Assembly (NCBI GenBank): GCA_963573315.1
Contig: OY752142.1
Coordinates: 1,054,001 to 1,118,000, forward strand
Source: Entomortierella parvispora
Taxonomy: Eukaryota; Mortierellomycota; Mortierellomycetes; Mortierellales; Mortierellaceae
DNA: 64,000 bases
Reading direction: 5' to 3'
Shown: piece after piece, positions 20,250 to 31,615 of the stretch
How positions within the stretch are numbered: the stretch's first letter is position 1
Layout of the letters: the number at the start of each line of letters is the position of its first letter
Made by a program: the position numbers and the translations under genes
Notes under the pieces: model-generated
Databases searched by the model: none
What the model saw: the letters and a program-made list of their open reading frames with translations, nothing else
Told to the model about the DNA's origin: nothing

Positions 20250-21466
20250 ATGTTTGGCTGCATTGTCGCAGGTCGATTGGTGCGTAAACGTTTTCTTTTT
20301 TTTTTTTTTTCTACTCGGTCCAGTCGGGCAGACAGAATGTTCTAGGAGGGAGCATGCAGGGAGGGAGCACTACTCCTCTTTCATGGATCATAGAGCAGAG
20401 AGACAAAGACGAGCGCTCTGGAGAACACGGTATTCGACGATCGACGAGATGCAGCCTGTCCGTTGAGTTTTTCTGCAAAGTCCTCCGAGTCTGTGCATCT
20501 CCCGCCGTGGCTTGCTTGTTCAATGAACACAAGCAGATTTTGTTCTGACGCTCTGCCTGTGTCTCCATCTGCCATCCTATCCACAACAGGTCCAAACCAA
20601 TCTGCAGCAAGTTGACGTGAATAAGTTCACGTTCCAGCTCGAGGAGGCCGAGGCTATCAACCACATCGTCGTCTTCTTGCTCGGCACCGTCCCCTTCCAA
20701 CCTGGCTTTGCTGCAACTGTCCATCTTCTGTGGCCCAATAAAGACTGGCAATTGCTTGGAATGTAAGGCCTGGTTGTGATGTGGGTAAACTGTAAACACC
20801 GGCAACCGTGGAACTAACCAAAGAATCTTTTTCTTGCATTCTGCTAGGCTTTCCAACGAAAAAGCTAGTTCAATCTTTAGGTTAAAAGCTGGAGCCTCAG
20901 CCCCCGCACAGCATGCATCACAGCTTCAGAACAACGACATGGCCATGGATGGACCCTCGTTGTCTTCTTCCTCTATTTCCTCCACATCCTCGGCCACTTC
21001 ATCGTCTGTGAACCCGATCACCGCCACCCTTGGTATCTCTATAGAGCCAATCGATGTGGTAATGACCCAGATCGGCAACAAAGCTCCAGCCTCAACATCT
21101 TCTACCACAACGACCTCATCAATATTTGGTGGGGGCAGTCTTTCTATTTCTGGTCAGACAAGCAGTGCCCTCGTCCCCCTCAATGCCAACAGCGGGGCCT
21201 CATCGGCATCACCCGACTCTGTAGCGGCCATGGCACAGAAGGTGATGAACCATCTCTACAACCATGTCACTTCGTTTGCCACGGCAATGTTGCCACAGGG
21301 ATCGAGTGTGCTTGTCCCAATGGCCGGGCCAGGATCGGCGGCCACGGTGCTCTCAAGCAACAATGGCCCCGAGTCGAGCTACTTGCCTGTGAAGGCGTTT
21401 AATGATTGGTATCAGAATGTTGTCAGAAAGGCCAAAGCCGATCCCATGTTTCTTACACGCGAATAA
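20250..21466 (+). CDS. OPI10: Hikeshi/Opi10 family protein
   Basis: Exons 20250-20279, 20590-20762 and 20848-21466 give 273 aa with a closed frame. The start MFGCIVAGRL is nearly invariant in the family. EAEAINHIVVFLLGTVPFQPG, LWPNKDWQLLGMLSNEKASS and ISIEPIDVVMTQI match the beta-rich N-terminal domain. AFNDWYQNVVRKAKADPMFL matches the conserved C-terminus. Animal Hikeshi imports Hsp70 into the nucleus during heat stress; yeast Opi10 affects inositol-phospholipid metabolism. This protein is longer than the roughly 200-aa animal form because of a Ser/Thr/Ala-rich linker. The 310-nt first intron follows only ten codons. Confidence 0.92.
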
Positions 21467-22021
21467 GCGAGGTAATCAGTAAATAAAGAACAAGAATGAA
21501 GCAATACAGGGGGAAAGAAGCAGGGAAGAAGGAAGGACGCATCTGCCGATCCCGTCGCGCGCCCCTTTCCTGCACGCGAGAAGGACTGTCATCTCCGGCT
21601 CGGAAGGATTGTGCGCTGCGTTTCTCCAAGAAGGGAAAAAAAAGAAGAAAAATCGCCTTTTTTCTCCTTGCGTCGCAGTCGCTTCCGTTTCTGTCCTTTT
21701 GTTCTGTGCCTGGCTGGGAGACAAGACGCACCCTCTCTTTGTCTCTCCTCCCTTTCACTCTTTCTTCTCTACTTGCATCCATCCGTCTATACCAGCCATA
21801 CTCACCTCCATTCACTCATCCACCCTTCTCCTGTGCTCTCTGACTGATCGCATTTCCACATTCATCCTTTCCCACTGCACACCAGTTCCATTCTGGTCCT
21901 TGCTTTCTGCATTCAGACCTGGTTTACTTGTTTCTCTTCTTCTTCGTTTTTCCATTCCTCTCTTTCCTGCCTCCTGCCTCGAGGTCGTCTTCTGGAATAA
22001 CTCTCTGCTCTTCGAACGCAT
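21467..22021. other. Gene-free CT-rich leader region
   Basis: This stretch becomes strongly pyrimidine-rich (CTTTCTCTC) toward the following gene and probably includes its promoter and 5' UTR. The overlapping ORFs in it have low-complexity translations and no motif. Confidence 0.5.
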
Positions 22022-25000
22022 ATGCAGCCAAAGAGTCCCACAGTTCCTAGCCCTCGACCTGGCGAGCTCTTGATCTATGACTGTCGTCCACCCCCCGCCA
22101 AGGGAACCGTGGGTGCACAAGAATGTGCTGTCACAGCCACCGTCTCAGCAGCTGCAACAACCACCGTCGACCATTATCCTGTCGATAGTTCCCTGCTGCT
22201 GAATGCAGTAAGCGTATTGTCGTCTTCGCCACCTACGCCTACGCCAGCACACCAGGTCTCCACCTTCACCTTGGAGCCGCAAACTGTCTTGGATTCAGCA
22301 GGTAATGATCGTCTCCTGCCTACTCCTCTACGACGACTGCAAGTTGCTTCCTCTTCAGAACCATGCTCCGGCACAGACGCCGCAGAGTCAGGAGCTCAGT
22401 TGTGTCCAAACAGCTTTCTCCTGGGACATCTAAGAGGGGCTCTCTTTCATTTCCTTCCTCGCGCGCTCAACCTCCTGGCACGTCGCTCACGGGCACAAAA
22501 CGCGTCCGACTGATCGTTATGACACTCTCTTTTCTTCTTTGAATTTTACTGTCCTTTCTCCTTTGCTCATTATTTGTTCTTTTCTCGTTTTAGAAAACGA
22601 TGCCAATAAGCCTTCTGACGGAGACCAAAGAATTCGCTGTCTTCAATGGAACATTGAGCGCAATTACAAGCCGGAAGAAATCCTGGCTACTTTGACGGAA
22701 TTGGATGCAGATATTCTATGCATCCAGGAGATTGATATCGGCTGCCGACGGTCTGGCCACGATCGTGATCATTTCCTCGAGATTTGTGCTTCCCAAGGCC
22801 TATACGGTGGATTTGTGCCAGAGTTTTGGGAGCTAGAACATCCAGCAAGAAAAGATCGAGACCAAGGCGGAGGCGTCCATGGCAACGCGATTCTGTCGCG
22901 ATGGCCCGTCAATGGGTTCAGAGTCTTGGATCATGTCCATCATGCGTACGAGTGGGAGAGGGATGGACACAAATTGAACGAGCCAAGACTGGGCAGGTAA
23001 GGGGAGAAAACTTCACTTTGACTAGAGATTCTTGTGTGCCGCGACCTTTGTTGTTCTCAACAGTTGTTTTCTCAACTCCCTGTAAATCACTCCTTCATTT
23101 AGACGCTTTACGATTGTAGCTGATATCCAGACACCTTCAGGGCCGTTACTCTGTTACTGCGCTCATCTTGAAGTATTCACAGGCATCGTAGGAAGAATCT
23201 CAGCCCTCAGCGACATTCTTGCTGATGCAGATCTCTACTCTGAGAAGTACCCATATCAGATTATCTTTGGGGACTTGAACACGATCTCCCATTCAATTGC
23301 TCGCCTGGCCAGGGCCATCTCCACCGATCAGTACAGGGTCATGTCTGTAGGCTCTCATGAGGCCGAGTGGTGGGATCAGAACCTATGGAGCTGGCATGTT
23401 CAAGACGGCAACTTTAATCTTGCCTTGGCTACAGGGGGCTGGAGCTGGCTTCGACGTATCGGAGTGTTGGGACTAGGAACCGGACAGTTGTCCTCGACAG
23501 ATTCATCCTTTTGGGCTGCAGACACGAAGTATTCAAGCTGGCTTAAGAACCTGGTTGAGGCTGGGCTGGACAAGGTGAAGCAGGCACGCCAGGATCAATT
23601 CGCAAGCGATGTCTTTGTCAACCTCGAGAGTCAGCAACATAGTCGCCCCATCGGTCGATTGAACAAAAGCTCCCTCTCCGCGTTGGAATCATCCTTGACG
23701 CAGAGCGAAGAAAAGGGTCAAGAGACATCGGTTGTGGCTACCGCAGGATCCTCCGACGGGGGTCGGGCGTCTACCTTAAGCGAAAATAGTTACCGAGAGA
23801 CAGCGGAAGGGGACATTATTCTCGTGGATCGGTCTCGATCGCCTAGTATTATCACACTGGATTCCAGTTTGTTGGACCGAAGCGATTACAGCTATATTCG
23901 ATCTGTGAATTCAACCTCAACTTCATCACCCACCTGGTCTCTGCCCTCGACTTCGTCACTTATGCAGTACGAGCATCCAGGAACGGAGAGCGATAGAGAG
24001 GACGACGAAGATCAAGCAGCGGATGGAAGAGAGCACGCTGATCATTCAAGAGAAAGCATGGATCGCTATCTTGGACCGAACGAGTATCAACGATCCCGTG
24101 TCGCCAGTGGCAGAGATGGCGATACAAACCGTCAACGACGTAATCTCCAAGATATCTCGCCCATAGCCACATCTTCGTTTCCTTCGTCGCCTTCGACTCC
24201 TTCGCCGACATTGAGACTAATTCCCCCGACACCTAAACGCAGGCGATCCAGAGTTCATGGATCTCAGGGAGGAAAGACTGATCCCGCTCACGAAAGCATT
24301 GAGGAAGCACACGAAGGCGATGAAGAGGAGGATGAGGACCAGGGTGACCAAGAGGAAGGCCAGCGCGGGATCGTATTGCAATATGACGACGACGAGGATG
24401 ATACACCCCTCCGAGAGAACCAAGGGCAGCTGATCCTGGAAGATGGAGACGACAACGCTTCAGTCCAAAAGAGTGAATGTCTTCAACAACAGCACAACAA
24501 TTATACCCACCTACATGCACAAATCAATGACGAAACGACCTTACGAACACGCAATGACCACCATAACGAACTTCATGACCATCACGACCTTATGACAACG
24601 ACATCAACGAACACAAAGACCGCCACATCCATGAAATCAACTGTCGCGCACCAGGACACTTTCAAAGAACCTCAGCCGCCGTTCCTATTGTCTCATTTTA
24701 AAGCTCGAGCAAAGTCGGAGACACATCTTCAGCAAGAAGAAGCATCCTCAGAGGCATCCTCCCTTGAATTTTTTGCCAGACGCCGCCTCTGGTCAGGGTT
24801 CACACCGCTAGTGTTGCATCAAGCACGAAATCCTGGATTTTACGACCCTTGGGATTCTGGCAAGGATCTGACGCTCCACAACCCGGCCTTTTTAGGGCTC
24901 CTTTCTGCAAAGTTGGATTATACCCTGTTGAGGAACTTGCGATGCGAGAGCCGTTCAATGGGAAATCACGATTACAGTGCCAGTGATCATAAGTGGCTGT

Positions 25001-25368
25001 TGGTCGAGGTTGTCTTTGAGAGAGAATTTATGACAACTGGGGCTACAACGATCAAGACCGAGAGCGGAAACCAAGAAGAAAACGCAGACGAGAGGGAGAA
25101 GAAAGAGTGGACTCTTCCGTCTAAAGAACAGCAGTATCTCTGGTGGCGTGAAAGACGAGAGCAGTGGGGTCAGCCCGTCCAGCCACTCTGTTTGGATCGC
25201 TTCCAGCAGAAGGGAGATACTAAAGGTAAAGGTTCTGGACGGCACAAGAAACGACGGTCTTCCTCATCGCAATCATCTTCGTCATCAACGGCCTCTATCG
25301 TTATGGCGACTTTGACTGCCGTCGCGGCTGTAGGTGGCTACATGTGGTGGATCCGAGGTAGAAAATAG
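22022..25368 (+). CDS. Tail-anchored endonuclease/exonuclease/phosphatase-fold protein
   Basis: Exons 22022-22301, 22594-22996 and 23103-25368 give about 982 aa with a closed frame. After a roughly 100-residue disordered leader comes an EEP-superfamily catalytic core. Motifs are CLQWNIE, ILCIQEID (catalytic Glu), GGGVHGNAILSRWP, IIFGDLNT (Asp/Asn) and, much later, HDYSASDHKWLLVEV with the catalytic SDH. Between GDLNT and SDH there is a very long insert with acidic runs, SPSTPSPTLR-type linkers and His/Asn-rich sequence. The C-terminus carries a single hydrophobic helix (IVMATLTAVAAVGGYMWW) followed by RGRK, which suggests a tail anchor with the enzyme in the cytosol. The superfamily includes DNase I, APE1, inositol-phosphatases and sphingomyelinases. 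Which substrate applies here cannot be read from the sequence. Confidence 0.82.
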
Positions 25369-25793
25369 AATAGACAGTTGCCTACCAGCTATACGAACCT
25401 AGCAATTCGATGTAGGATGGATTCTCCGAATAGAGAGTATAGTCAATTCCTTATTAGAAGTCTTTGGTGCCAATGGAGCAATGACTCTACTACAGACACG
25501 GCGAGAGTTAATCAAATGCCGGCATATCGTAAAATGGATTGACCCGTATACATCGCAAGAGTTTTGCGGATCGATCGCCGCGTTGTATGAGATTTTGTAA
25601 TATCTTTAATTTTCCCACGCAGTGAGGATTTCCCTTCAGAGTCATCATTCGTCTGTAAAGTGGATCATACTGCAATACTCCATAGTATTTCCCAGAACTT
25701 TTTTGGCGTATTTGATTTTTTATGGCGCGCTCTCTATCGTTTCTTCTAACACGACTTATTTTAGGGGGTTATAAACAAATTGACGAAAGATGC
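25369..25793. other. Convergent intergenic region
   Basis: The stretch between two 3' ends is AT-rich. No gene, repeat or RNA is apparent. It should hold the polyadenylation signals of both genes. Confidence 0.5.
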
Positions 25794-26937
25794 TTAGAAG
25801 AGGGTGACATAGCCGAACTTGCTGTTGTAGCCCTTGGTGTCCCACTTGCTCTTGGCCAACAAGGCATCAACCTTCTCGGCAATCTCGGGGCGAGACTTAA
25901 GGACGTCATCGACCTAGAGGGGGCAAAAGGAGAGTGATTAATCCAATGTGGTCTGAGTCAGACAATGCAATAAAATCCAGAAAGAAATTCTCCAGCGACA
26001 GCCTAGGGCACTCCATGGTCATCCTCAAAGTGATATCGGTCCCGGTATCCCTGTAATTGAAATCACAGCCCCCAAAGGAATTGGTCCATAATACGTACAG
26101 TCAGCTCATCAATGGGGCGAGAAGTCTCAATGTTCTTCAAGGTAGCCTCGAGATCAGCGAGCTCAGACTCGACCTTGGTGGCGGTGAACTTGGCGCGCTC
26201 AAGCTATCATTACAGGTACAATCGAGGGTTAGTGTCATGTATTATATCTGGTTTAGTGTGCACCTTTTCCAGGACATTTGATAAGGGACGACAATGATTC
26301 CACCTCTAATGGTATCCATGGATTCAAGAGAGATGAACTCTAGAGTTGAGTGTAGAAGACAACGACACGGACTCTACGGAGATATCCATCCCTGATTCCC
26401 TAATTCCATGATGCTGAATTCAAACAGAAGTTGATGATCCCTTGTTGTCCACGATGTCCATGTTGTCCTGCAATGAAAGGCGATCCGTCACGACCAAAGG
26501 TCATCCACAGGACGGATTGTTGGGTTGTCAAGTTGTTCAGGAGGGTAAGGAATGAAGGTGCTTGAAGAGAAAGGGGAAAGGAGGGGAGGAGGAGGAGGAG
26601 GAGGAGACGTGTTTTCAATCCATGCAGGGGACATTACAGCCTTGCTCTCGACAGCCTCAATGGACTTGATCTGGGCCTGGACATCGTAAGAAGTGGGCTT
26701 GAAAGACTGGAATGCCTTCTCGACCTCGTCAATGACGGCCTGGTTCTTGAGGACCTTGCGGTAGTGGGCAAAGTCGACGGTGGTCTTTTGCTCCTTGAGA
26801 TCAGCCAAGACACGGCGGGCCTCCTCGTTGCGCTTGCGGAACGCGCTCAGGGCAGCGACGGTCTCGGTCTTGAGGCCAAGGGAGGTGGACAGCTTGGTCC
26901 AGTCAATGTGGGCAGCAGCAGACTTTGCAACGGACAT
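25794..26937 (-). CDS. ATP7: Mitochondrial ATP synthase subunit d
   Basis: Peripheral-stalk subunit of mitochondrial F1Fo ATP synthase. Exons 26937-26638, 26203-26099 and 25913-25794 give exactly 174 aa, the length of yeast Atp7. Diagnostic parts are [38 protein letters not shown] and [19 protein letters not shown] in exon 1, the exon 2 helix EAL-type segment ending SRPIDELT, and [12 protein letters not shown] at the C-terminus. There is no cleavable presequence, as expected for the family. Intron 1 is 434 nt, long for this locus, and includes a GGA-rich tract at about 26575-26608. A CACGTG site lies about 90 bases upstream of the start. Confidence 0.93.
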
Positions 26938-27317
26938 GATTGATGGGGAAGAGGGGGAGAGGAGAAGAGAGGAAAGAGAAGAACGCCCATGGGTGCAGCC
27001 GACAAATGCCGGGTTACGCATAAGTCACGTGATCATATTAGTCCTTTTGTCAAAGGTGAACTGCAGGTTTTATTGTGCCAATGGTCTAAAGAAATAAATG
27101 TACAAGGATGTTGAGAGATTGGTGTAGCTCGCTCTAGAGAGGTTGGAGGTGTGAGGGCACTGGGTTGTCAGGTTTGCAGGCTGTGCTGGCGTGGGGGTTC
27201 AGGAGATCGAATCGATCATACAATATCTAGGAAAATCAGACCAAACAACCAACTAATAAAAGACAGATTTGCTCCTGATTGTTGGTCCATGAATCCATGC
27301 ATCACTCAGATTCACCT
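26938..27317. promoter_or_regulatory. ATP7 promoter region with TCACGTGAT
   Basis: The palindrome CACGTG lies at 27026-27031 in the context AGTCACGTGATCAT, 89 bases upstream of the ATP7 start codon. The remainder is the 3' flank of the mL41 gene. No gene is seen. Confidence 0.5.
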
Positions 27318-27845
27318 TTATGATGCAATCTTCTCAGGAGCTACGGTGGTCTCGTTCTTGCGGAAGTAATCCTGTGCAGTGAACGCTCCCGTGGTCTTTT
27401 GGGTCGATCTGGAGACATAAGGAAGAAGCTAAAGTCCCCGAAAAGGAGCGGTGAAAGAGGAGGAAAAGGGATCAACAACCGATAATGTTAGGACTTGAGG
27501 GCTTAATGATTTGTGAAAGACGATCCGATAGTCTCATTGATATCCTGTTGTACCTTGAAAGCAGTCAGGTCTGGGACAACAAAGGAGCGGACCTTCTCCC
27601 ACTCGATAAAGTATCCTCCGCGCTTAGTATGGCGACCCATAGCACCACTTCCGGTACCTACAATGGACGAATTGGCTGGTTAGGACTGTGTCATTCTGTC
27701 AATGCATGACAGGCCTGCTGGGTGATGATTCGGTGTGCGGAAGAGGGGCAGCTTCAACAGTACCCTTGTAGTGGTTACGACCACGCTTGGATGAGAGCTG
27801 CTGGCGGGATGCGCCTCTGGTGATGCAACGAGTGATGCCGAACAT
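27318..27845 (-). CDS. MRPL27: Mitochondrial large-subunit ribosomal protein mL41 (MRPL27)
   Basis: Exons 27845-27764, 27657-27554 and 27428-27318 give 98 aa with a closed frame. The basic N-terminus MFGITRCITRGASRQ looks like a mitochondrial targeting helix. LSSKRGRNHYKGTGSGAMG matches the SKRG...GTGA core of mL41, followed by RHTKRGGYFIEWEKVRSFVV, PDLTAFKLLPYVS and a short tail. Human mL41 has the equivalent FVVPDLTGFKLKPYVS. It is shorter than the human and yeast proteins, which have longer C-termini. The intron positions were set by this match. Together with ATP7 and the IleRS fragment it is one of three mitochondrial genes in the window. Confidence 0.9.
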
Positions 27846-27867
27846 TGTGCCTAGGATGTGATGTAGG

Positions 27868-27893
27868 ATGGATGGATGGAATGAATGAATGAA
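27868..27893 (+). repeat. GGAT/GAAT tetranucleotide repeat
   Basis: GGATGGATGGAATGAATGAATGAAT lies in the divergent region between mL41 and NOC1. It is a short microsatellite of no evident function. Confidence 0.7.
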
Positions 27894-28088
27894 TTATTGA
27901 GATGGACGAGCCCCCTGGGGCACGATGTGTTTCCGAGGCTGAGAAAGAGCAGTCACTCTTGTTTACATTTCTTTTTTATTTTTTTTTTCTTTTCTTTCTC
28001 ATTGCCCACCAGAACGAACAGAGGTTGTGAACAGTGCTTCGCATCCGCCATCCTCATCCCCTCCTTCCTCATCCCATCCCGTCCCATC

Positions 28089-31000
28089 ATGGCTGGTCCA
28101 CACGGCGCAAAGCCAAAGCACGGAGGCAAGCGGCCAGACAACCGTAACAACAACAACAACAAGAACAACAACAACAACAACAACAACGACACTAGCAATC
28201 ATAACCAGAGCAAGGAGCCTCTCAGTGAGGTCAAAAAGGCCTTTGCGTCCGTCGTCAAGGGTCCTTCTGCCAGTGGAAGCATCCCCAAGAACATGCTCAA
28301 CAACGTCAAGACAAAGCCCGCAAAGGTCAAGCTCATCTTCAAACCCTCTCCCCAATGGTACAACAACGAGCTGCCTGAACTCGAAGACGACGGCAAGGAC
28401 CACCATATGCTGGAGACCACCCTCGCCCAAAAGACCACTCAGGCCCAGAGACTGTTGGAGGAGGAGAACACCCGCTATGATGACAACCCTAACCTATCCT
28501 CTTCCGACAAGAACTTTGTCTCCACCATCATGTCCTCGGGTACCTTGAACGATCGAGTCTCTGCCCTGACCCTGCTTGTTCAGGAATCGCCTCTCCACAC
28601 CACAAAGAGCTTGGATAAACTTATGGCTATGGCAGAGAAGAAGAGCAGGACTGAGTCTGTCAAGAGTATCGAGAGTTTGAAAGATCTCTTTATCGGAGGC
28701 ATGCTTCCTGACCGCAAGCTCAAGTAAGAGGGCTTTTATGTTCACGAGTGCTTGATATTATCGCCGATAATTCATTTATGCTAATCTCTCGGGAACTTTT
28801 TTTGCTCCATGTAGATACTTCCAGGACAGACCCTTGACTCACCCCAATGCCACTAACGAACACTTGATCATGTGGATCTTTGAGGACTATCTGAAGAAGG
28901 CGTTCTGGAAGTTTGTGCAGCTGCTCAAGATTCTCTCTGACGATCCTGTCGTTCACGTCCGCCATCGTGTGCTCGGATTCATCTGCGAGCTCATGTCTGC
29001 CAAGCCAGAGCAAGAAAACACACTCCTGGAGATACTTGTCAACAAACTGGTAAAGTTTTGTGATCCATTTCGGTATTGGGTTTTATAAGACTGAGACTGT
29101 ACAGGGGTCTTAACCATTTTATTGCTTCTTCGAATGTAGGGTGACAATGAGAACAAGGTGTCAGCAAAGTCATCGTTCGAGCTGCAGCAGTTGCTTCGGG
29201 CACATCCAGGAATGACCATGATTGTTGTGCGCGAAGTTGAGCGTCTTTTGATGCGTCCCCGTATTTCCGAGCGCGCACAGTACTACGCTATCATCACCCT
29301 GAACCAAACCATTTTGAACGCCAGACAGGTCAATGTCGCCAACAAATTGATCGACATTTACTTTGTTTTCTTCAAGCGTATGTTGGGAGACCAGGAGTCA
29401 CAAGTTAAGAAGACCAAGAACTTCCTCAAGGAGAATAGAAACAAGGTGGATAAGAAGAGGAAGAAGGACGCCGGCAAGACGAAAGGACCCCAGCGAACTC
29501 CCGGCGAGGTCCTGGACCTTCAGGACTCTGAGCACTCCAAGATGATTGCTGCTGTCCTTACAGGTGTCAATCGTGCTTTCCCTTTCGCAAAGGTTGAGGA
29601 CAAAGTTTTCGCGGCACACATGGACATCATTTTCCGTATCACCCACACTGGAACCTTCAACACCTCTATCCAGGCCCTCCTCTTGATCTTCCGCGTCTCA
29701 ACTATTCAAAAGAATACCTCAGATCGATTCTACAGAACCCTGTACGAGTCTCTCCTCGACCCTCGCTTGATCCTCACCTCCAAGCAGTCGATCTACCTCA
29801 ACCTTGTCTTTGATGCCCTGCAAGCGGATCAGTCTTTGCCCAGAATCAAGGCCTTTGTCAAGCGTCTTGTTCAGTCTTGCGCACACCACCAACCCCCCTT
29901 TATCTGTGGTGCCTTCTTTTTGATTTCCAAGCTGATGACCTCCAAAACCGGCTTGTCGTCCATGATCAGCACGCCCGAGGATAATGAAGAGGAAGAGAAC
30001 TTCAAGGATGCCCCCGAGGAGGAGGAAGCTGACTCTGAGAAGGAAGAGGAGAAGACAGAGACCAAGAAGCCCGAGGTCAACAAGGCACACTCCACCAAAT
30101 ACGACGGCCGTAAGCGCGAGCCTCTGTACAGTAACGCAGACAAGACTTGTCTTTGGGAGATGGTTAGTTCTTGTTCAACATTGACGACATTATGACATTG
30201 ACGTTGTTTTCTAAGTATTGGAAGGGGTTTCAAAGATCGCTAACCCCTCTTGAACGCCTATTATTTCTTAGACCCCTTTCTTGTCCCATTTCCATCCCAC
30301 AGTGTCCTTGTACGCTGCTCACATCTTGTCTCTCCAGCCCATTGAAGGAAAGCCCGAGTTTTACCAGCATGCCCTGATCCACTTCTTGAACCGTATGGTT
30401 TACAAGAACCCTAAAAAGCAACGTGATGATGTCAACACTGCCTTGGGCACTAAGGGATCTTCCATCATGCAGCCTATGGCTGCTCATCGTGGAACGAGTA
30501 TCATGCTCAAGAAGGGAGGAGGAAACGACGTGAACGTGAACTCAGAGGCCTTTTGGAATCAGAATGTGGCTGACGTACCAGTGGATCAGGTTTTCTTCCA
30601 CAAGTACTTTACTCAGAAGAAGGCCTTCAAGCCTGCCGGAAAGAAGGGCGCCAAGTCTGCGGGATCGGATGACGACGAGGACGACATGGTTGGCGAGAAG
30701 AAGAAGAAGGGTGGCGATGATGATGACGAAGATGAGGATGGCTCTGACATGGATGAGGACGAGGTTTGGAACGCTATGATGGCTGATATGCCCAAGGATG
30801 CCATGGAGGATGTCGACGATGATGAAGATGATCTTAGCGATGCAGACCTGGAAGAGCTCATGCTTAGCGATCTTGACGACGAGGAAGAGGGCGCTGAGGC
30901 CGGAGACAGCGGCGACGAGGATGACGAGATTGATGAGGAATCATTCGGAAAGGACGAGGCCAGCTGGAAGGACGATGATGGTGACGATGAGGAGGCTAAC

Positions 31001-31177
31001 ATGTTCATGGACGAAGAGGAGGACATGTTGCCCAGCGATGAGGAGGAGGCCGTTGAGGAAGAATCTGATCAAGAAGAAAAGGCCCGCGACAAGAAGCGTA
31101 GAAAGAAGGTGGCGCTGCCCATGTTTGCTTCGATGGAGGACTACGCCCATCTTATCGACCAGGAGGACAGCGAGTAA
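28089..31177 (+). CDS. MAK21: Ribosome biogenesis protein Noc1/Mak21 (CEBPZ)
   Basis: Nucleolar factor that works with Noc2 in early export and maturation of pre-60S particles. Exons 28089-28723, 28815-29049, 29140-30162 and 30272-31177 give 932 aa (yeast about 1025). The CBF/Mak21 helical-repeat core shows WIFEDYLKKAFWKFVQLLK, HRVLGFICELMSAKPEQEN, YAIITLNQTILNARQVNVAN and KQSIYLNLVFDALQADQSLP. The family signature CLWEM...LSHFHPTVSLYA is assembled across intron 3. NVADVPVDQVFFHKYFTQKK is the conserved C-terminal motif. The C-terminal 180 residues are Asp/Glu-rich with Lys clusters, typical of nucleolar proteins. The N-terminus has an Asn run in the NNNNNKNNNN style. Start: ATG at 28089 (MAGPHGAKPKHGGKR); the frame is open further upstream but that part looks non-coding. 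Confidence 0.94.
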
Positions 31178-31615
31178 GCAGAAGGAAGACACACTTCCTT
31201 ATATATCATCTAAACAGCATCAGCATTCTCTCTTTTTTTTGCAATACAACCAGCCCCACAAACAAAAAACAATACGCGCTGCGGTTGGGCGAAGCTCCCT
31301 TTTAGACCCAAAATGGTGTATGAACAGATTTACTGTCAGTTCAGATCGCCGTCCCAAAGAGATGAACGTCTGAATCCCAAGGATGTCTTGGGTTAGCAAA
31401 TCAAGTTTCACTTGTTCCCTTCCTTCTTTGTATCCTCACCCCACTCGCTTTATTCCTTTGCCCGGGCATTCTCACTTTCTACACCCTTCAATTTGCGTCC
31501 ATCCCCAAACGCACCGATCTACCTGTCCAAAAAGGGGTCGTTCAACAGTGCACTTCTATTATCATCCACGCGTAAGAAAAAAGCTCTTCCCTCTCCCGCC
31601 CTTCTCTCCTAACCG
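31178..31615. other. Intergenic region, NOC1 end to cation ATPase
   Basis: These 438 bases hold the 3' end of the ribosome-biogenesis gene and the promoter and leader of the ATPase. I see no gene. The second half is pyrimidine-rich, as are other leaders in this window. Confidence 0.5.

Noticed and set aside
20311-20856. 181-aa minus-strand ORF across the Hikeshi gene
   Set aside because: It overlaps the well-supported exon 2 of Hikeshi/OPI10 and crosses its splice sites.
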